Counted from the stretch's first letter, positions 8,025 through 16,309 are shown. The stretch: 34,394 bases of DNA from an uncultured Mailhella sp. (GCF_944324615.1 NZ_CALUWY010000028.1:1-34394); one strand, 5' to 3'. Program-made: numbers and translations. The notes: generated by a model from the letters alone, not told the origin.

Positions 8025-8789
8025 TCAGCCGGCCGTGAGGCCGCCGTCCACAAGATAGAGGCCGCCGGTCATGAAGCTTGCCGCGTCGGAGGCCAGAAAA
8101 TACATGAGCTCCGCCACTTCGGAGGCCTCCCCGACCCTGCCCAGCGGATAGAGGCCCGCCTCTGTGCGCCAGTAGGCCGAAGCGTCGCCGCCATGGGTGA
8201 TGTCCGCAAAGCTCTGGAACAGCTTTTCCGTCAGCGGCGTGCGTATGGTCCCCGCGCACACGGCATTGACGCGCACGCCCTTCGGTCCCAGGTCGATGGC
8301 CAGGCTGCGGGTGATCTGCCCCAGCGCGCCCTTGGTCAGACCGTAGCCGAAACTGTTGGGCTTGCCCACATAGCACTGATCGGAAGCATTGATGACCACG
8401 CTCCCTCCGCCGTTCTCCAGAATGAAGGGAACTGCCGCGCGCAGGGTGTGTACCGTGCCCTTGATGTTGGTGTCGATCATGAGATCCAGCTCTTCCTCGC
8501 TGATCTCCAGCATGGTGTTGCAGCGATGAATGCCGGCATTGGCCACCACCGTGTTCAAGCCGCCGAAGCGTCCGCAGGCCGCGGCCACGGCCCTGTCAAG
8601 ATCCGCACGGCTGCGGGTGCTGCCTTCCATGAACAGCACGCCCGTTTCCTGCGCAAGCTTTCCGCCTTCTTACGCATTGATGTCCATGAATGCCACGTTC
8701 CAGCCTTCTCCGGCGAACTTCCGCACGCAGGCGGCCCCGATGCCCGTGGAACCGCCCGTGATGAACACGGTTTTCCCCTTCTCGCCCAT
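8025..8789 (-). pseudogene. Short-chain dehydrogenase/reductase interrupted by an in-frame TAA
   Basis: The frame from ATG 8789 (perfect AAGGAGG site at about 8795-8801) reads a classical NAD(P)-dependent SDR of about 254 codons. It has the nucleotide-binding glycine motif TGGSTGIG (residues 11-18), NAG (VVANAGIH), the catalytic Ser in NASDQ, Tyr and Lys in YGLTK, and the C-terminal YLVDGG. Codon 40, complement of 8670-8672, is TAA, right after FMDINA at the end of strand beta 2. The same frame resumes as EGGKLAQETG. One G-to-T change from GAA would explain it, and there is no frameshift. The downstream part lacks its own ribosome site. Either it is a recent nonsense pseudogene or a sequencing error. 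TAA is not a selenocysteine or pyrrolysine codon. The substrate cannot be assigned. Confidence 0.85.
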
Positions 8790-8858
8790 GATGTCCTCCT
8801 TATGGGTCCTGTATGAGAGCCCTGCCCCGCCATGATCGCGGGATGCGGCTTTTCCCGT

Positions 8859-8888
8859 CTGATACCACAGGGAAAGGAGTATCATCAA
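8859..8888 (-). promoter_or_regulatory. Candidate promoter of the dehydrogenase pseudogene
   Basis: On the minus strand, TTGATG (8883-8888), 18 bases, TATCAG (8859-8864) lies about 70 bases upstream of the ATG. The match is moderate. Confidence 0.3.
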
Positions 8889-8889
8889 C

Positions 8890-9235
8890 AGGATGCATCA
8901 CTCTTCTTCTCCTTCCGGGCATCTTTTTTGCTGCATGCTCCCGCAACATGCGGGAGAGCGGCGTCTTCTGAAAAGCCGAAGACTGCGGCCCCGGGAAAAT
9001 GCGCACGGCAGAACGCAGGCGCAGGCTCCGCCTTCCGCCGACGATTGCCGCATGTCCCCAATTCCCCGCCCCGCAGGGTCTCTGTGCCGGATCGCTTACG
9101 CTGAAGGCTCCTTGAAGCCTTTTTGGGGGAAACGCCGCCCGGCCCTGCAGAACAGCGGCACTCCGGCAGCAAAGAACGGGCTCTGGAGGCCGCAGGCCGC
9201 CCCGCGCAGAAACGCCGGACAGGGCGCAGAAACGG
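8890..9235. other. Gene-free interval upstream of the dehydrogenase pseudogene
   Basis: About 345 bases without a credible gene. It has one clear hairpin, CTCCCGCA (8938-8945), loop ACA, TGCGGGAG (8949-8956), without a T tract on either strand. The several open frames here lack ribosome sites and family motifs. Confidence 0.5.
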
Positions 9236-9268
9236 AAAAAGCCCCCGGCCGGCAAGGACGGGGGCTTT
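9236..9268 (-). terminator. Intrinsic terminator of rlpA
   Basis: Read on the minus strand, GCCCCCG pairs with CGGGGGC (arms at 9259-9265 and 9241-9247) and is followed by TTTTT (9240-9236). The plus-strand reading ends in only CTTT, so the main direction is minus, about 70 bases after the rlpA stop. Confidence 0.8.
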
Positions 9269-9334
9269 CGCGCATCTGGGGCTGCGGCGTCTCACACGCC
9301 GCCGGGTCTGTCCGCCTTTTCCACGGGCGGGAGC

Positions 9335-10015
9335 CTAACGTTCCGCAACGGCCTGAATGGCCGGGGACATGGAGTTTTTCTCCGCAAGCATGATGCTGGC
9401 GCCGGGATGGGTCGTCGCCACGCGCACCAGCGCATCCTGCGATTCCTGAAAACTGGCGTACGGCCCTATGGCCATCACGCCTTCCTGCGTATGCAGCAAT
9501 GACGCCGCGTCATACATGCCCAGGCGGATAAGGCGGGAAAGCTGCTGCGCCACCGTATCATAGGAAACCTGGGTTTCCCGCAGTTTCACGAAAAAGGCCT
9601 GTGTGCGGGAAAGCGGTCTGCCGTCCTTGTCTCCCACAACTTCCAGGGAAACGCGGGAAACGCCCGTGTCACTGAGACCCAGGCTGTCGGCCGCCGCATA
9701 CGACAAATCGATAATTCTGTTCTTGGCATAAGGGCCGCGGTCGTTGATGCGTACGATCACGCTTTTGCCGCTGTCCTTATGTTCCACTTTGACCAGTGTG
9801 CCGAGGGGAAGCGTGCGGTGCGCCGCCGTCATGGCGAACATGTCGAAGGCTTCCCCGGTAGCGGTAGACTTTCCATGATGCCAGGGGCCATACCACGAGG
9901 CCACACCCGACTGGAAAGAGGCATCCTGGCCATAAGCCGACGGCGCGATGAGAAGCAGACACAAAAGCCATGCCCCCGCGAACGCCATCAGACTTCGGTA
10001 GGAAGATGATGTCAT
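9335..10015 (-). CDS. rlpA: RlpA-family septal peptidoglycan protein (double-psi beta-barrel plus SPOR-like tail)
   Basis: A 226-residue exported protein. A signal sequence covers about residues 1-30 (AFAGAWLLCLLLIAPSAYG). The double-psi barrel follows directly with GVASWYGPWHHG, TATGEAFDMFAMTAAH, TLPLGT and NDRGPY. The Glu, Asp and His of this block match the active site of RlpA lytic transglycosylases. The last 80 or so residues, with GPYASFQESQDAL, resemble a SPOR domain that binds denuded glycan at division septa. No lipobox cysteine stands at the cleavage site, so it may be periplasmic instead of the usual lipoprotein. ATG 10015 has GGAG at 10021-10024. The frame stays open to an ATG at 10246, but that would bury the signal peptide. 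Confidence 0.88.
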   Translation of the reverse strand: MTSSSYRSLMAFAGAWLLCLLLIAPSAYGQDASFQSGVASWYGPWHHGKSTATGEAFDMFAMTAAHRTLPLGTLVKVEHKDSGKSVIVRINDRGPYAKNRIIDLSYAAADSLGLSDTGVSRVSLEVVGDKDGRPLSRTQAFFVKLRETQVSYDTVAQQLSRLIRLGMYDAASLLHTQEGVMAIGPYASFQESQDALVRVATTHPGASIMLAEKNSMSPAIQAVAER

Positions 10016-10449
10016 GCAGACTCCGGGTTGAGATGAAGTCACGCCGCCGATCTGTCTGCGATCCTGGCAACGTGGAGCGGAAATCGCCCTTTTTCCCCCT
10101 CCGATGCAGCGCTCCCGGAAAAGGGCGCGGCTCCGATGCGCGAAGGCAAGCCGAAAAAACCTTCCGGTGAACCGCCTCCGGAGCGGGGAAAACCTCGGGG
10201 CAGAAAACGTTTGCCGGACGTTTTCTGACTCCCGTACATGTCTCATAGGGGGAAAAGTATCTCACCCGGCAGAAAATATGTCAAGCATGCCTGTATAATT
10301 CCACGATTTCTTCTGTAAGACTATCATTTTCCACGGAATGAGTCTGCAATTTTCCCCCTCTTTCCGGGCGTCCGGCAGGGGCTCCGGCTTGCGCCGGAAG
10401 AGCCGTCGTACTAGTATGGAGCACTTCCAACCTTGCCGCAGGTATCGCC
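10016..10449. other. Divergent intergenic region between rlpA and the 1048-residue protein gene
   Basis: About 430 bases with an A/T-rich core at 10250-10345. It holds the rlpA promoter (separate entry). For the plus-strand gene a consensus -10 TATAAT lies at 10294-10299, but no good -35 stands 16-18 bases before it. CCGGC-TTGC-GCCGG (10387-10400) forms a short hairpin some 50 bases upstream of the plus-strand start. Confidence 0.45.
10256..10284 (-). promoter_or_regulatory. Sigma70 promoter of rlpA
   Basis: On the minus strand a perfect TTGACA (10279-10284) and GATACT (10256-10261) are separated by 17 bases. Transcription would begin near 10249, leaving a leader of about 230 bases before the preferred rlpA ATG. 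Confidence 0.65.
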
Positions 10450-13400
10450 ATGACACACCGTTCCCTCCGTTTCGATCCTCAGGATTATCAGCTGCTCACC
10501 ATGATCAACCGGACGGTGACCAAGAGCCGGGCCGAACGGCCCAGCCTCATGCCGCAGCTCAGCCCTTCCGGCATTCTCGAACTTGCCGTGCCTGCGGAAA
10601 TGCGCATGGCCTCGGCGGTACTGCGCCTGCTCGACACCCTCGCCCAGGGCCATGCCAACGACAGACTCGAAGCCCTCGCCGCCCTGCACGACGAAGTGCT
10701 CGTCATGGCGCGCACCTCCCTGCGCATCAACACCGGCCGCGTGCTCGTGCAGCTCATGAAGGAACTCGTGCGCTCCCACGACGACTTTGAAACGCAGCTG
10801 CGCCTCGCCCACGACTTCCGGCAGGCCGCCACAGGGCGGCACGACGTGGTGCGGCGGCTGCTGCACCGCTACTACATGCTGGAAATGCCCGAAGACTGGA
10901 ATCAGGCCGTGTTCGACAACCATGTGCACGACGCCAACACCAAGGGCCGCAAGAACGCCACGCATCTCATCATGGATGCCTGGCTCAAGGGCATCCGCTC
11001 CCTCACCGTCATCTACTACAACTACGTTTCCCCCGAAGCCGCCAGCGAACTGAGCCGCGCCGCCGCCATCATGAACATCACCGTGCGCATAGGCCTGCTC
11101 TTCCACGCCCCGCACAGGGGGCGCCTTGTGGACCTCATCTGGATTCCGCGCGGCTTTGCCAGCGACAAGGACTTCATCGCCTTCCTTTCCTCTCCGGCCA
11201 TGTCCACCCTGATGAACGAAGGCCGGGCCGCCACAAGGTGGCTGGAAAAGCGCATTCTGCGCCTTCTGGAAACCTGGAACCACACGGAACGCCAGCGCCT
11301 CGCCCCCATGCTCCATGCCCTGCCGGAGGAGCTGGACAGCCACGAATTCATGCTTTTTGTGGGCTACGGGCAGGCTTCTCTGCTGCACCTTGCCGAATTC
11401 ATTCATAAAAAGCTCTTCCCGCTGTTCCAGCGCCGCGCGGAGGAAATCCGCGACATTCTCGCTTCGCCGGACGAGAGTGAAGAGGTGAAGGCCCTTGCCG
11501 CAAAGCATCTGGAAGAACTCGACAAGTTCACCACCGAAACCGTGCTCGCCCGCCTCAACGACCCGGAACTTTTCCCCGAGACGGCGCAGCTGCAGCGTTC
11601 CTGCGATTCTCCGGACTGCCCGGAACTGCTGAACCAGACGCCTCTGCACCTGCTCACGCGCCTGTGCGAGCTGAAGAGCGGCTGCCGCATCACCCTGAAC
11701 CTGGCCGGGCTTTCCGCCGAGGACGTGCTCAACCTTTTGTGGGACTGCCAGGGGCGCATCACCCATCTGGAACTGTTCAACCTCAAGGACTGGCAGAACG
11801 GCGACATGGAGCATTTGCAGAAGATCAACGAACTGCAGCGCGCCATCAACGCAGGCAGTGTTCCCCTGCTGAAACAGCTCATCATCGCCATGCTCAAGGA
11901 GGCGGCCCCCGGTTCCCTGCCCGGGCTTTCCGAAGAGGAAAGCTTCAGCACGCCCAGGGGAAGCGCGGCCCTGCATTCCGCCGACATGCCCAAATCGCCG
12001 CGCATCCGCAAGCTGCGCATCATCCTGCAGAACATTCCGGTGCTCTGCGGCTATTACCACGACACCAAGCTGCGCGCCACCATGGGCACCGATTCCACGA
12101 GCCGCCCGGGCCACCGCTACGGCATGGGACTCGCCTACCCCGAAACCCTGCCGCGCCGCGCCCGCCGCGAACTGGACGACCCGCGCCGTTCCGCCCACCT
12201 GCTCCTGCCCCTGCGCACCGAACTGCTTGAACAGATCACCTATATTTCCGACGCACCGGGGGAGGAGCCTTCCCGCATCACGGCCTTTCTGCGCCGCATT
12301 CCATGGCTGCGCCACATAGGGCAGGCCCGGCATACGGAATGGACGCCCGTGTCGGAAAACACCCTTGTCTGCAACAACGGCAACTGCAGCATCGCCACCG
12401 CCGACGTAGGCGCCGTGCAGGGCAACATCATCACCCTCGGCGGCACCGACGCCAACATGACCAACGGCTTCATTCCCAGAAAAAAGCCGTCCGAAGGCCC
12501 CCTGGAGCGCCTGCATTATCTGAACACGAATCTTGCCAATACCCTGCGCATGGTGGTGGGCTTCATCCCCGCCTTCCTCGCCTTTCTCTGCACGCAGACG
12601 GGCTGGATGGCCTGGCTCGGCGCTCCGCTGTGGTTCCTCATTTCCGGCCTGCGGAACATCCTTCAGGCCGTGCTCGGCAGCGGCGGCCTGCACCGCTCCT
12701 CCGTGCTGCACTGGAAAAGCTATGTGAGCTGGTCGGCCGTGTACGATTCGCTCATGTACAACGGCCTTTCCGTGGTGCTGCTGGAACCTGTGCTCCGATG
12801 CCGGGTACTGCAGGAAAGCATGGGCCTGAACGCGGCCGACGCGCCCCTCGCCACCTATGCCGTGCTTGTGGCGGGCTGCGCCCTGTTCAAGGCCGCCACC
12901 CATATTCTGCGGGGCTTTTCCAGCAGAAGCATTCTCACGGGCCTTGTCTGCACCTTCCTTTCCCTGCCGCTGGTGCTTCTGCTGCACGCCGTTCTCGGCT
13001 TCATCCTCGCCCTTGCCGGCTGCGGCCCGGCGGCTCTGGCAAGTTCCGCCGTCTTTGTGGTGAAACTCGCCTCCGACACCGCCATCGGCATTGCCGACGG
13101 CTTTGCCGACAAGGAACGCAACATCAGAAAGCGCATCGCCGACTACAAGAGCCGTCTGAGCGAGGCCCTTTCCTTCTATGCCCGGCTTGAGGAGCTTTTC
13201 CCGGAAAAGAACGTACCCGCCCTGCTGGCCCGGCCCGACGCCCTGCCCAAAACCCTGAAGGCCATCGAGCCGCGCCTGTGGCTGGACATGGTCATCAACG
13301 CCCTGGATCTCATGTACTTCTGGTATTACCAGCCCCGGGCCAACTACGCCTTCCGCATCTGCATGAAGCGCTTCTCCCGGAGCGAACGTGTGGTGCTTCT

Positions 13401-13596
13401 GCGCATGCAGCAGATTCTCATGCTGGAAAAGGAAGTGAGTCAGCTGCTGGTCAACGGCCTTGTGGGGCGCAACTTCGCCGGACCGCTTTCCTTCTACCTG
13501 GCCCGCAACGAAGAATACCTGAGCCGGATGAAGGAAGCCTGCCTGCCCAAGGACACGCAGAAAAAAGGCTCGGCCACCATCAAGTCCTCTTCCTGA
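10450..13596 (+). CDS. Large membrane protein of unknown function with a PHP-like HxH motif
   Basis: A 1048-residue protein I cannot name. Residues 1-150 are helical and charged. Residues 156-160 read DNHVH, followed by a beta-alpha pattern (MDAWLKGIRSLTVIYY, MNITVRIGLLFHAPH). This is reminiscent of the first metal-binding HxH block of PHP-family phosphoesterases, but the usual second motif is not recognisable. Residues 410-470 have a leucine-rich stretch (NLAGLSAEDVL, THLELFNLKDW). About residues 698-870 hold four to six membrane segments (VVGFIPAFLAFL, APLWFLISGL, TYAVLVAGCALF, LSLPLVLLLHAVLGFILALAG). The last 170 residues are again soluble and charged. The ribosome site is weak (AGGT). It stands alone, with divergent rlpA and convergent trmL as neighbours. 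Even codon use along the frame supports a real gene. Confidence 0.85.
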   Translation: MTHRSLRFDPQDYQLLTMINRTVTKSRAERPSLMPQLSPSGILELAVPAEMRMASAVLRLLDTLAQGHANDRLEALAALHDEVLVMARTSLRINTGRVLVQLMKELVRSHDDFETQLRLAHDFRQAATGRHDVVRRLLHRYYMLEMPEDWNQAVFDNHVHDANTKGRKNATHLIMDAWLKGIRSLTVIYYNYVSPEAASELSRAAAIMNITVRIGLLFHAPHRGRLVDLIWIPRGFASDKDFIAFLSSPAMSTLMNEGRAATRWLEKRILRLLETWNHTERQRLAPMLHALPEELDSHEFMLFVGYGQASLLHLAEFIHKKLFPLFQRRAEEIRDILASPDESEEVKALAAKHLEELDKFTTETVLARLNDPELFPETAQLQRSCDSPDCPELLNQTPLHLLTRLCELKSGCRITLNLAGLSAEDVLNLLWDCQGRITHLELFNLKDWQNGDMEHLQKINELQRAINAGSVPLLKQLIIAMLKEAAPGSLPGLSEEESFSTPRGSAALHSADMPKSPRIRKLRIILQNIPVLCGYYHDTKLRATMGTDSTSRPGHRYGMGLAYPETLPRRARRELDDPRRSAHLLLPLRTELLEQITYISDAPGEEPSRITAFLRRIPWLRHIGQARHTEWTPVSENTLVCNNGNCSIATADVGAVQGNIITLGGTDANMTNGFIPRKKPSEGPLERLHYLNTNLANTLRMVVGFIPAFLAFLCTQTGWMAWLGAPLWFLISGLRNILQAVLGSGGLHRSSVLHWKSYVSWSAVYDSLMYNGLSVVLLEPVLRCRVLQESMGLNAADAPLATYAVLVAGCALFKAATHILRGFSSRSILTGLVCTFLSLPLVLLLHAVLGFILALAGCGPAALASSAVFVVKLASDTAIGIADGFADKERNIRKRIADYKSRLSEALSFYARLEELFPEKNVPALLARPDALPKTLKAIEPRLWLDMVINALDLMYFWYYQPRANYAFRICMKRFSRSERVVLLRMQQILMLEKEVSQLLVNGLVGRNFAGPLSFYLARNEEYLSRMKEACLPKDTQKKGSATIKSSS

Positions 13597-13835
13597 GGCT
13601 CAAAACTCTCTGACACGCGGCCTTTGTCATGCCTGCAGACTCCCGTATCCCGGCCCCGGAAGGTGCGCGGCGGGCCGCCTGCCTCGTCCTGACCCCTCAT
13701 CCCGGAATCCGATGTGAAAAGAGGCTGTTCCGGCACGCCCGCGTCAGCACGAAGGCGCAAAAGAAGCCGGAACATGCCCTTTTCAGCAGGCCGGCTGCTC
13801 TGAAGGCCCTCTGCGCCCGGGGTATTGCGGAAAAA
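13597..13835. repeat. Intergenic stretch with a nine-pair inverted repeat
   Basis: Between the convergent large gene and trmL. TGTTCCGGC (13726-13734) is repeated inverted as GCCGGAACA (13766-13774), with a smaller CGCC/GGCG stem inside the 31-base loop. No T tract follows on either strand, so it is not a standard terminator. It may still mark the end of both transcripts. Confidence 0.4.
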
Positions 13836-14297
13836 TCACCAGTCGCCAAGTCCCCCGATGCGGGCAAGGGCCATGTAGAGCACGATGCCTGCGGAGGTGG
13901 AAAGGTTGAGGCTGCGGATGCAGTCTCTGATGGGAATGCGCACATGGGCCGCGGCCATGTCCTGCACGTTCTGCGGAAGGCCGCAGGATTCCGGGCCGAA
14001 AAGCAGCGAATCCTCAGGGGAAAAGGCGAAATTCTGCACGGCTTCCCCGTGCCTTGCGCTGGTGGAGACAAGGCGTCTCCCCGCCCCGTCGGCGTCAAGA
14101 TACGCCTCCAGGGAAGGCCATGTCTTCACGTCCACATAAGGCCAGTAATCGAGCCCGGCCCGGCGCAGGTGCCTGTCGTCGATGGAAAAGCCCAGAGGTT
14201 CGATAAGGTGCAGCCGCGTGCCCGTGCCTGCGCACAGGCGGGCGATGTTGCCGGTGTTCGGCGGAATTTCCGGGTGATAAAGAACAATATGCAGCAT
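13836..14297 (-). CDS. trmL: tRNA (cytidine/uridine-34 2'-O)-methyltransferase
   Basis: A 153-residue SPOUT methyltransferase of the TrmL (YibK) type, which methylates the ribose of the wobble base in tRNA-Leu isoacceptors with SAM. Family marks: the N-terminal PEIPPNTGNIARLCAGTG, LIEPLGF, LLFGPESCGLP, and the C-terminal trefoil-knot segment RSLNLSTSAGIVLYMALAR. Length is normal for the minimal family. The start is supported by the standard N-terminus, and the ribosome site is weak (GGATGAA). Confidence 0.93.
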   Translation of the reverse strand: MLHIVLYHPEIPPNTGNIARLCAGTGTRLHLIEPLGFSIDDRHLRRAGLDYWPYVDVKTWPSLEAYLDADGAGRRLVSTSARHGEAVQNFAFSPEDSLLFGPESCGLPQNVQDMAAAHVRIPIRDCIRSLNLSTSAGIVLYMALARIGGLGDW

Positions 14298-14608
14298 GGT
14301 TCATCCACGAAAGGCCCCGTTCTCTCCGGCCCCGTGCAAAGGAACACGATAAAGCGCGTTTTCAGGCGGAAAAATGTCGTGAGCCCGGGGCGCCGTGCTT
14401 TCTGAGAAGGGAATGGAAGAAGAAAGGGCCGGAAAAAACGCGCAAGGCCCGCGCCGGGGCATGCACGGCAGAAAACACTGCCGGAACGTTCTAAGATGCT
14501 TCTCACAAGGCCAAAAGAAAACGCCCGGGCACAGGGCACGGACGCCATGAAAGACGACGGGGCGAAAGCCCCGCCCGGAAGCGGCACAGGGAAAAGGGGC
14601 CTTACCCC
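14298..14608. other. Gene-free interval between trmL and the small membrane peptide
   Basis: About 310 bases without a gene. CGGGGC-GAAA-GCCCCG (14558-14573) is a six-pair hairpin with a GNRA tetraloop just downstream of the small minus-strand gene. Around 14434-14455 a short GC stem is followed on the minus strand by six Ts and could end the peptide transcript. I could not find a convincing trmL promoter. Confidence 0.4.
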
Positions 14609-14704
14609 CTACGCATCATGATGCTTGTTGGGAGAAGTCTTCTTGATGTAGGTGAGGGCGCAGATGACCGAAACAATGCCGATGAAGAAGAAAAAGAAAT
14701 CCAT
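14609..14704 (-). CDS. 31-residue single-pass membrane peptide
   Basis: A very short gene starting at ATG 14704 with AGGAG (14711-14715) six bases upstream, and ending in TAG at 14609. The product begins MDFFFFF, has one hydrophobic segment (about residues 3-19, with IGIVSVICAL) and a basic, polar tail (KKTSPNKHHDA). By charge the N-terminus is probably outside and the tail inside the cytoplasm. A candidate promoter lies upstream. I do not recognise a family. The frame extends upstream to 14821, but that part has no ribosome site and reads as arginine-rich noise. Confidence 0.65.
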   Translation of the reverse strand: MDFFFFFIGIVSVICALTYIKKTSPNKHHDA

Positions 14705-14838
14705 GTCGCTCTCCTGAGCTTGAAAGGGTTTGACCTTCCGCACAAAACGCTCCGATACCTGCGGAAACGGCCATTGCGCCGGGGTGCGGGAGCGCCTTCT
14801 CAGGCATGACGCCCCCCGCATGAGGGCAATGCCTTATG

Positions 14839-14867
14839 AGCATAGCCTCAACACTCCCTTTTCGCAA
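14839..14867 (-). promoter_or_regulatory. Candidate promoter of the 31-residue membrane peptide
   Basis: On the minus strand TTGCGA (14862-14867), 17 bases, TATGCT (14839-14844). It faces the small gene at 14704, with a leader of about 130 bases. Confidence 0.45.
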
Positions 14868-14909
14868 GAGGGGTGAAAAAAAGCCCGACCCTTCCGCGCC
14901 TTCCCGCCG

Positions 14910-14938
14910 TTGCGGGGCGCACCCTCATGGGGTATCAT
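14910..14938 (+). promoter_or_regulatory. Candidate promoter of the histidinol phosphatase gene
   Basis: TTGCGG (14910-14915), 17 bases, TATCAT (14933-14938), followed by about 115 bases of leader before the ATG at 15058. Confidence 0.4.
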
Positions 14939-15057
14939 CATGCTGTTTCACCACCTTCTTCAGAGCGCTCCGAAAAACCCGCCCTGCCTCTGCACGAAAA
15001 CGCCATACGGCGCCCTGTGCAGGAAAGACCGGGAAGCGGCGCGCCGGGGGACACGCC

Positions 15058-15894
15058 ATGATCCGTGCAGACCTTCATACCCATACCAATCATTCCCACG
15101 CACGCGACAGCGTGCGGCAGATGTTCGAGGCAGGCCGGGAAAAGGGCCTTCTCGTGCAGGGCTTTTCCGAACATTCCCCGCGCCCCGGGGGCTATGATTA
15201 CCCCAGCGAATACCGCGATCACCTCGCCGCCACCTTCGACGCCTACCTTGCCGAGGTGGAGGAGCTGAAAAAGGAACAGGAGCCTCTCGGCGTCACCGTG
15301 CTTCTCGGCCTGGAAGTGGACTGGCTGGAAGACGAAGTGCCCTATATCCGCGACATGATCGCCGCCCATGAATACGACTACCTCATCGCAGGTATTCATT
15401 TTCTGGGCCGCTGGGGCTTCGACGCCACGGCCTGCGACTGGGAAAAGCTCGGCCGGGAGGAGCGCTTCCACCTGTATGCGCGCTACTACCGCACCATGAA
15501 GGTCATGGCCGAAACGCGCCTTTTCAACATTGTGGCCCACCCCGATCTCATCAAGATCTTTTCCGTGGACGATTTCCGCCGCTGGCTTTCCCTGCCCGCC
15601 TCCATGGACCTTGTGGGCGACGCGCTCACGGCCGTGCGCGACGCGGGCATGGCCATGGAAATTTCCTCCGCCGGACTGCGCAAGCCCTGCCATGAAATCT
15701 ATCCCGGCCCGGAAATCCTGCACCTCGCCTGGCAGATAGGCCTGCCCATCACCTTTGCTTCCGACAGCCACAGCACCGAACAGGTGGCCTGGAACTTCGA
15801 TGTGCTGGCCCGCTACGCCGCCTCCAGAGGCTGGAAGGAAAGCCTCGTGTTCCGGCGCGGGGAAGTGATTCCCGTGCCCTTCACGGCGGATTAA
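15058..15894 (+). CDS. PHP-domain histidinol-phosphatase (HisJ/HisK type)
   Basis: A 278-residue metal-dependent phosphatase of the PHP superfamily. Such enzymes remove phosphate from histidinol phosphate in histidine synthesis. Metal ligands are visible in order: HTHTNHSHARDS at residues 6-17, FSEHSPRPG, LGLEVDW, AGIHFL, NIVAHPDL and ASDSHSTEQV. Length fits HisJ/HisK proteins. ATG 15058 is preferred because the ligand block starts at once. The ribosome site is a poor GGGGGA. No other his gene is near, so a different phosphoester substrate is possible. Confidence 0.85.
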   Translation: MIRADLHTHTNHSHARDSVRQMFEAGREKGLLVQGFSEHSPRPGGYDYPSEYRDHLAATFDAYLAEVEELKKEQEPLGVTVLLGLEVDWLEDEVPYIRDMIAAHEYDYLIAGIHFLGRWGFDATACDWEKLGREERFHLYARYYRTMKVMAETRLFNIVAHPDLIKIFSVDDFRRWLSLPASMDLVGDALTAVRDAGMAMEISSAGLRKPCHEIYPGPEILHLAWQIGLPITFASDSHSTEQVAWNFDVLARYAASRGWKESLVFRRGEVIPVPFTAD

Positions 15895-15900
15895 CCGAAG

Positions 15901-15936
15901 CCTCTTCCCCTTCCTTCAGGGGGAAGAGGAATCTTT
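15901..15936 (+). terminator. Intrinsic terminator of the histidinol phosphatase gene
   Basis: CCTCTTCCCC (15901-15910) pairs perfectly with GGGGAAGAGG (15920-15929), and five Ts follow after AATC. It starts only seven bases after the stop codon. Confidence 0.85.
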
Positions 15937-16239
15937 TTCCGGAACGCGCGGCAGGGGGGCCCGTCCACCCCCGCGCTTCCGGATCTCTTCCGTATCCCCG
16001 CCTTCTCTGCGCCGAAGGCCTCTTCCCGCGGGCAGAGGTGTTGCTGCGCCTCTCCGCCAAGCCTCCATGCTCCCCGAAGGGAGGCGGAACGCCTTCCGCC
16101 GTGCGCCCAAAAACGCGCCCCGCCCAGGCCTCGCGGCAAGGTTCTCTTCCGGGTATGCCGCGCCTTCTTCTCCCGGGCATGTCTTCCGCCCTTTCCGGAA
16201 AAATCCTGCGCCATGCAACACTTTGCAAGCTTTCCGCCC
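15937..16239. other. Gene-free interval upstream of htpX
   Basis: About 300 bases of GC-rich sequence with several small imperfect inverted repeats (for example GGAGGCGGAACGCCTTCC near 16080). No ribosome site leads into a frame with recognisable motifs. I see nothing functional here apart from the promoter that follows. Confidence 0.4.
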
Positions 16240-16268
16240 TTGGCAGGGAGAAAAAGCATGATTATTCT
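16240..16268 (+). promoter_or_regulatory. Promoter of htpX
   Basis: TTGGCA (16240-16245), 17 bases, TATTCT (16263-16268). Each hexamer has five of six consensus bases. Transcription would start near 16275, about 35 bases before the ATG. I do not see a heat-shock sigma32-type signature. Confidence 0.6.
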
Positions 16269-16309
16269 TCTTCCCACGGCCAGTCTGCCATTCAACCTGA
16301 GGAGCGATT

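Noticed and set aside
8670..8672. Recoded stop (selenocysteine or pyrrolysine) in the dehydrogenase
   Set aside because: The codon is TAA, which neither system uses, and it sits at a position that is normally acidic or polar in these enzymes, not at the active site.
8893..9393. 166-codon plus-strand frame between the dehydrogenase and rlpA
   Set aside because: It has no ribosome site and a low-complexity sequence, it overlaps the rlpA terminator, and it has no recognisable motif.
10411..12987. 858-codon minus-strand open frame
   Set aside because: It lies opposite the 1048-residue gene and is rich in His, Gly, Ala and Gln, as antisense frames are here. No ribosome site was found.
13494..13775. 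93-codon minus-strand frame at the end of the large gene
   Set aside because: Most of it is antisense to the C-terminal codons of the large gene, and it shows no ribosome site or motif.
14705..14821. 70-residue form of the small membrane peptide
   Set aside because: The extension is arginine-rich with no ribosome site, while the internal ATG at 14704 has AGGAG at ideal spacing.
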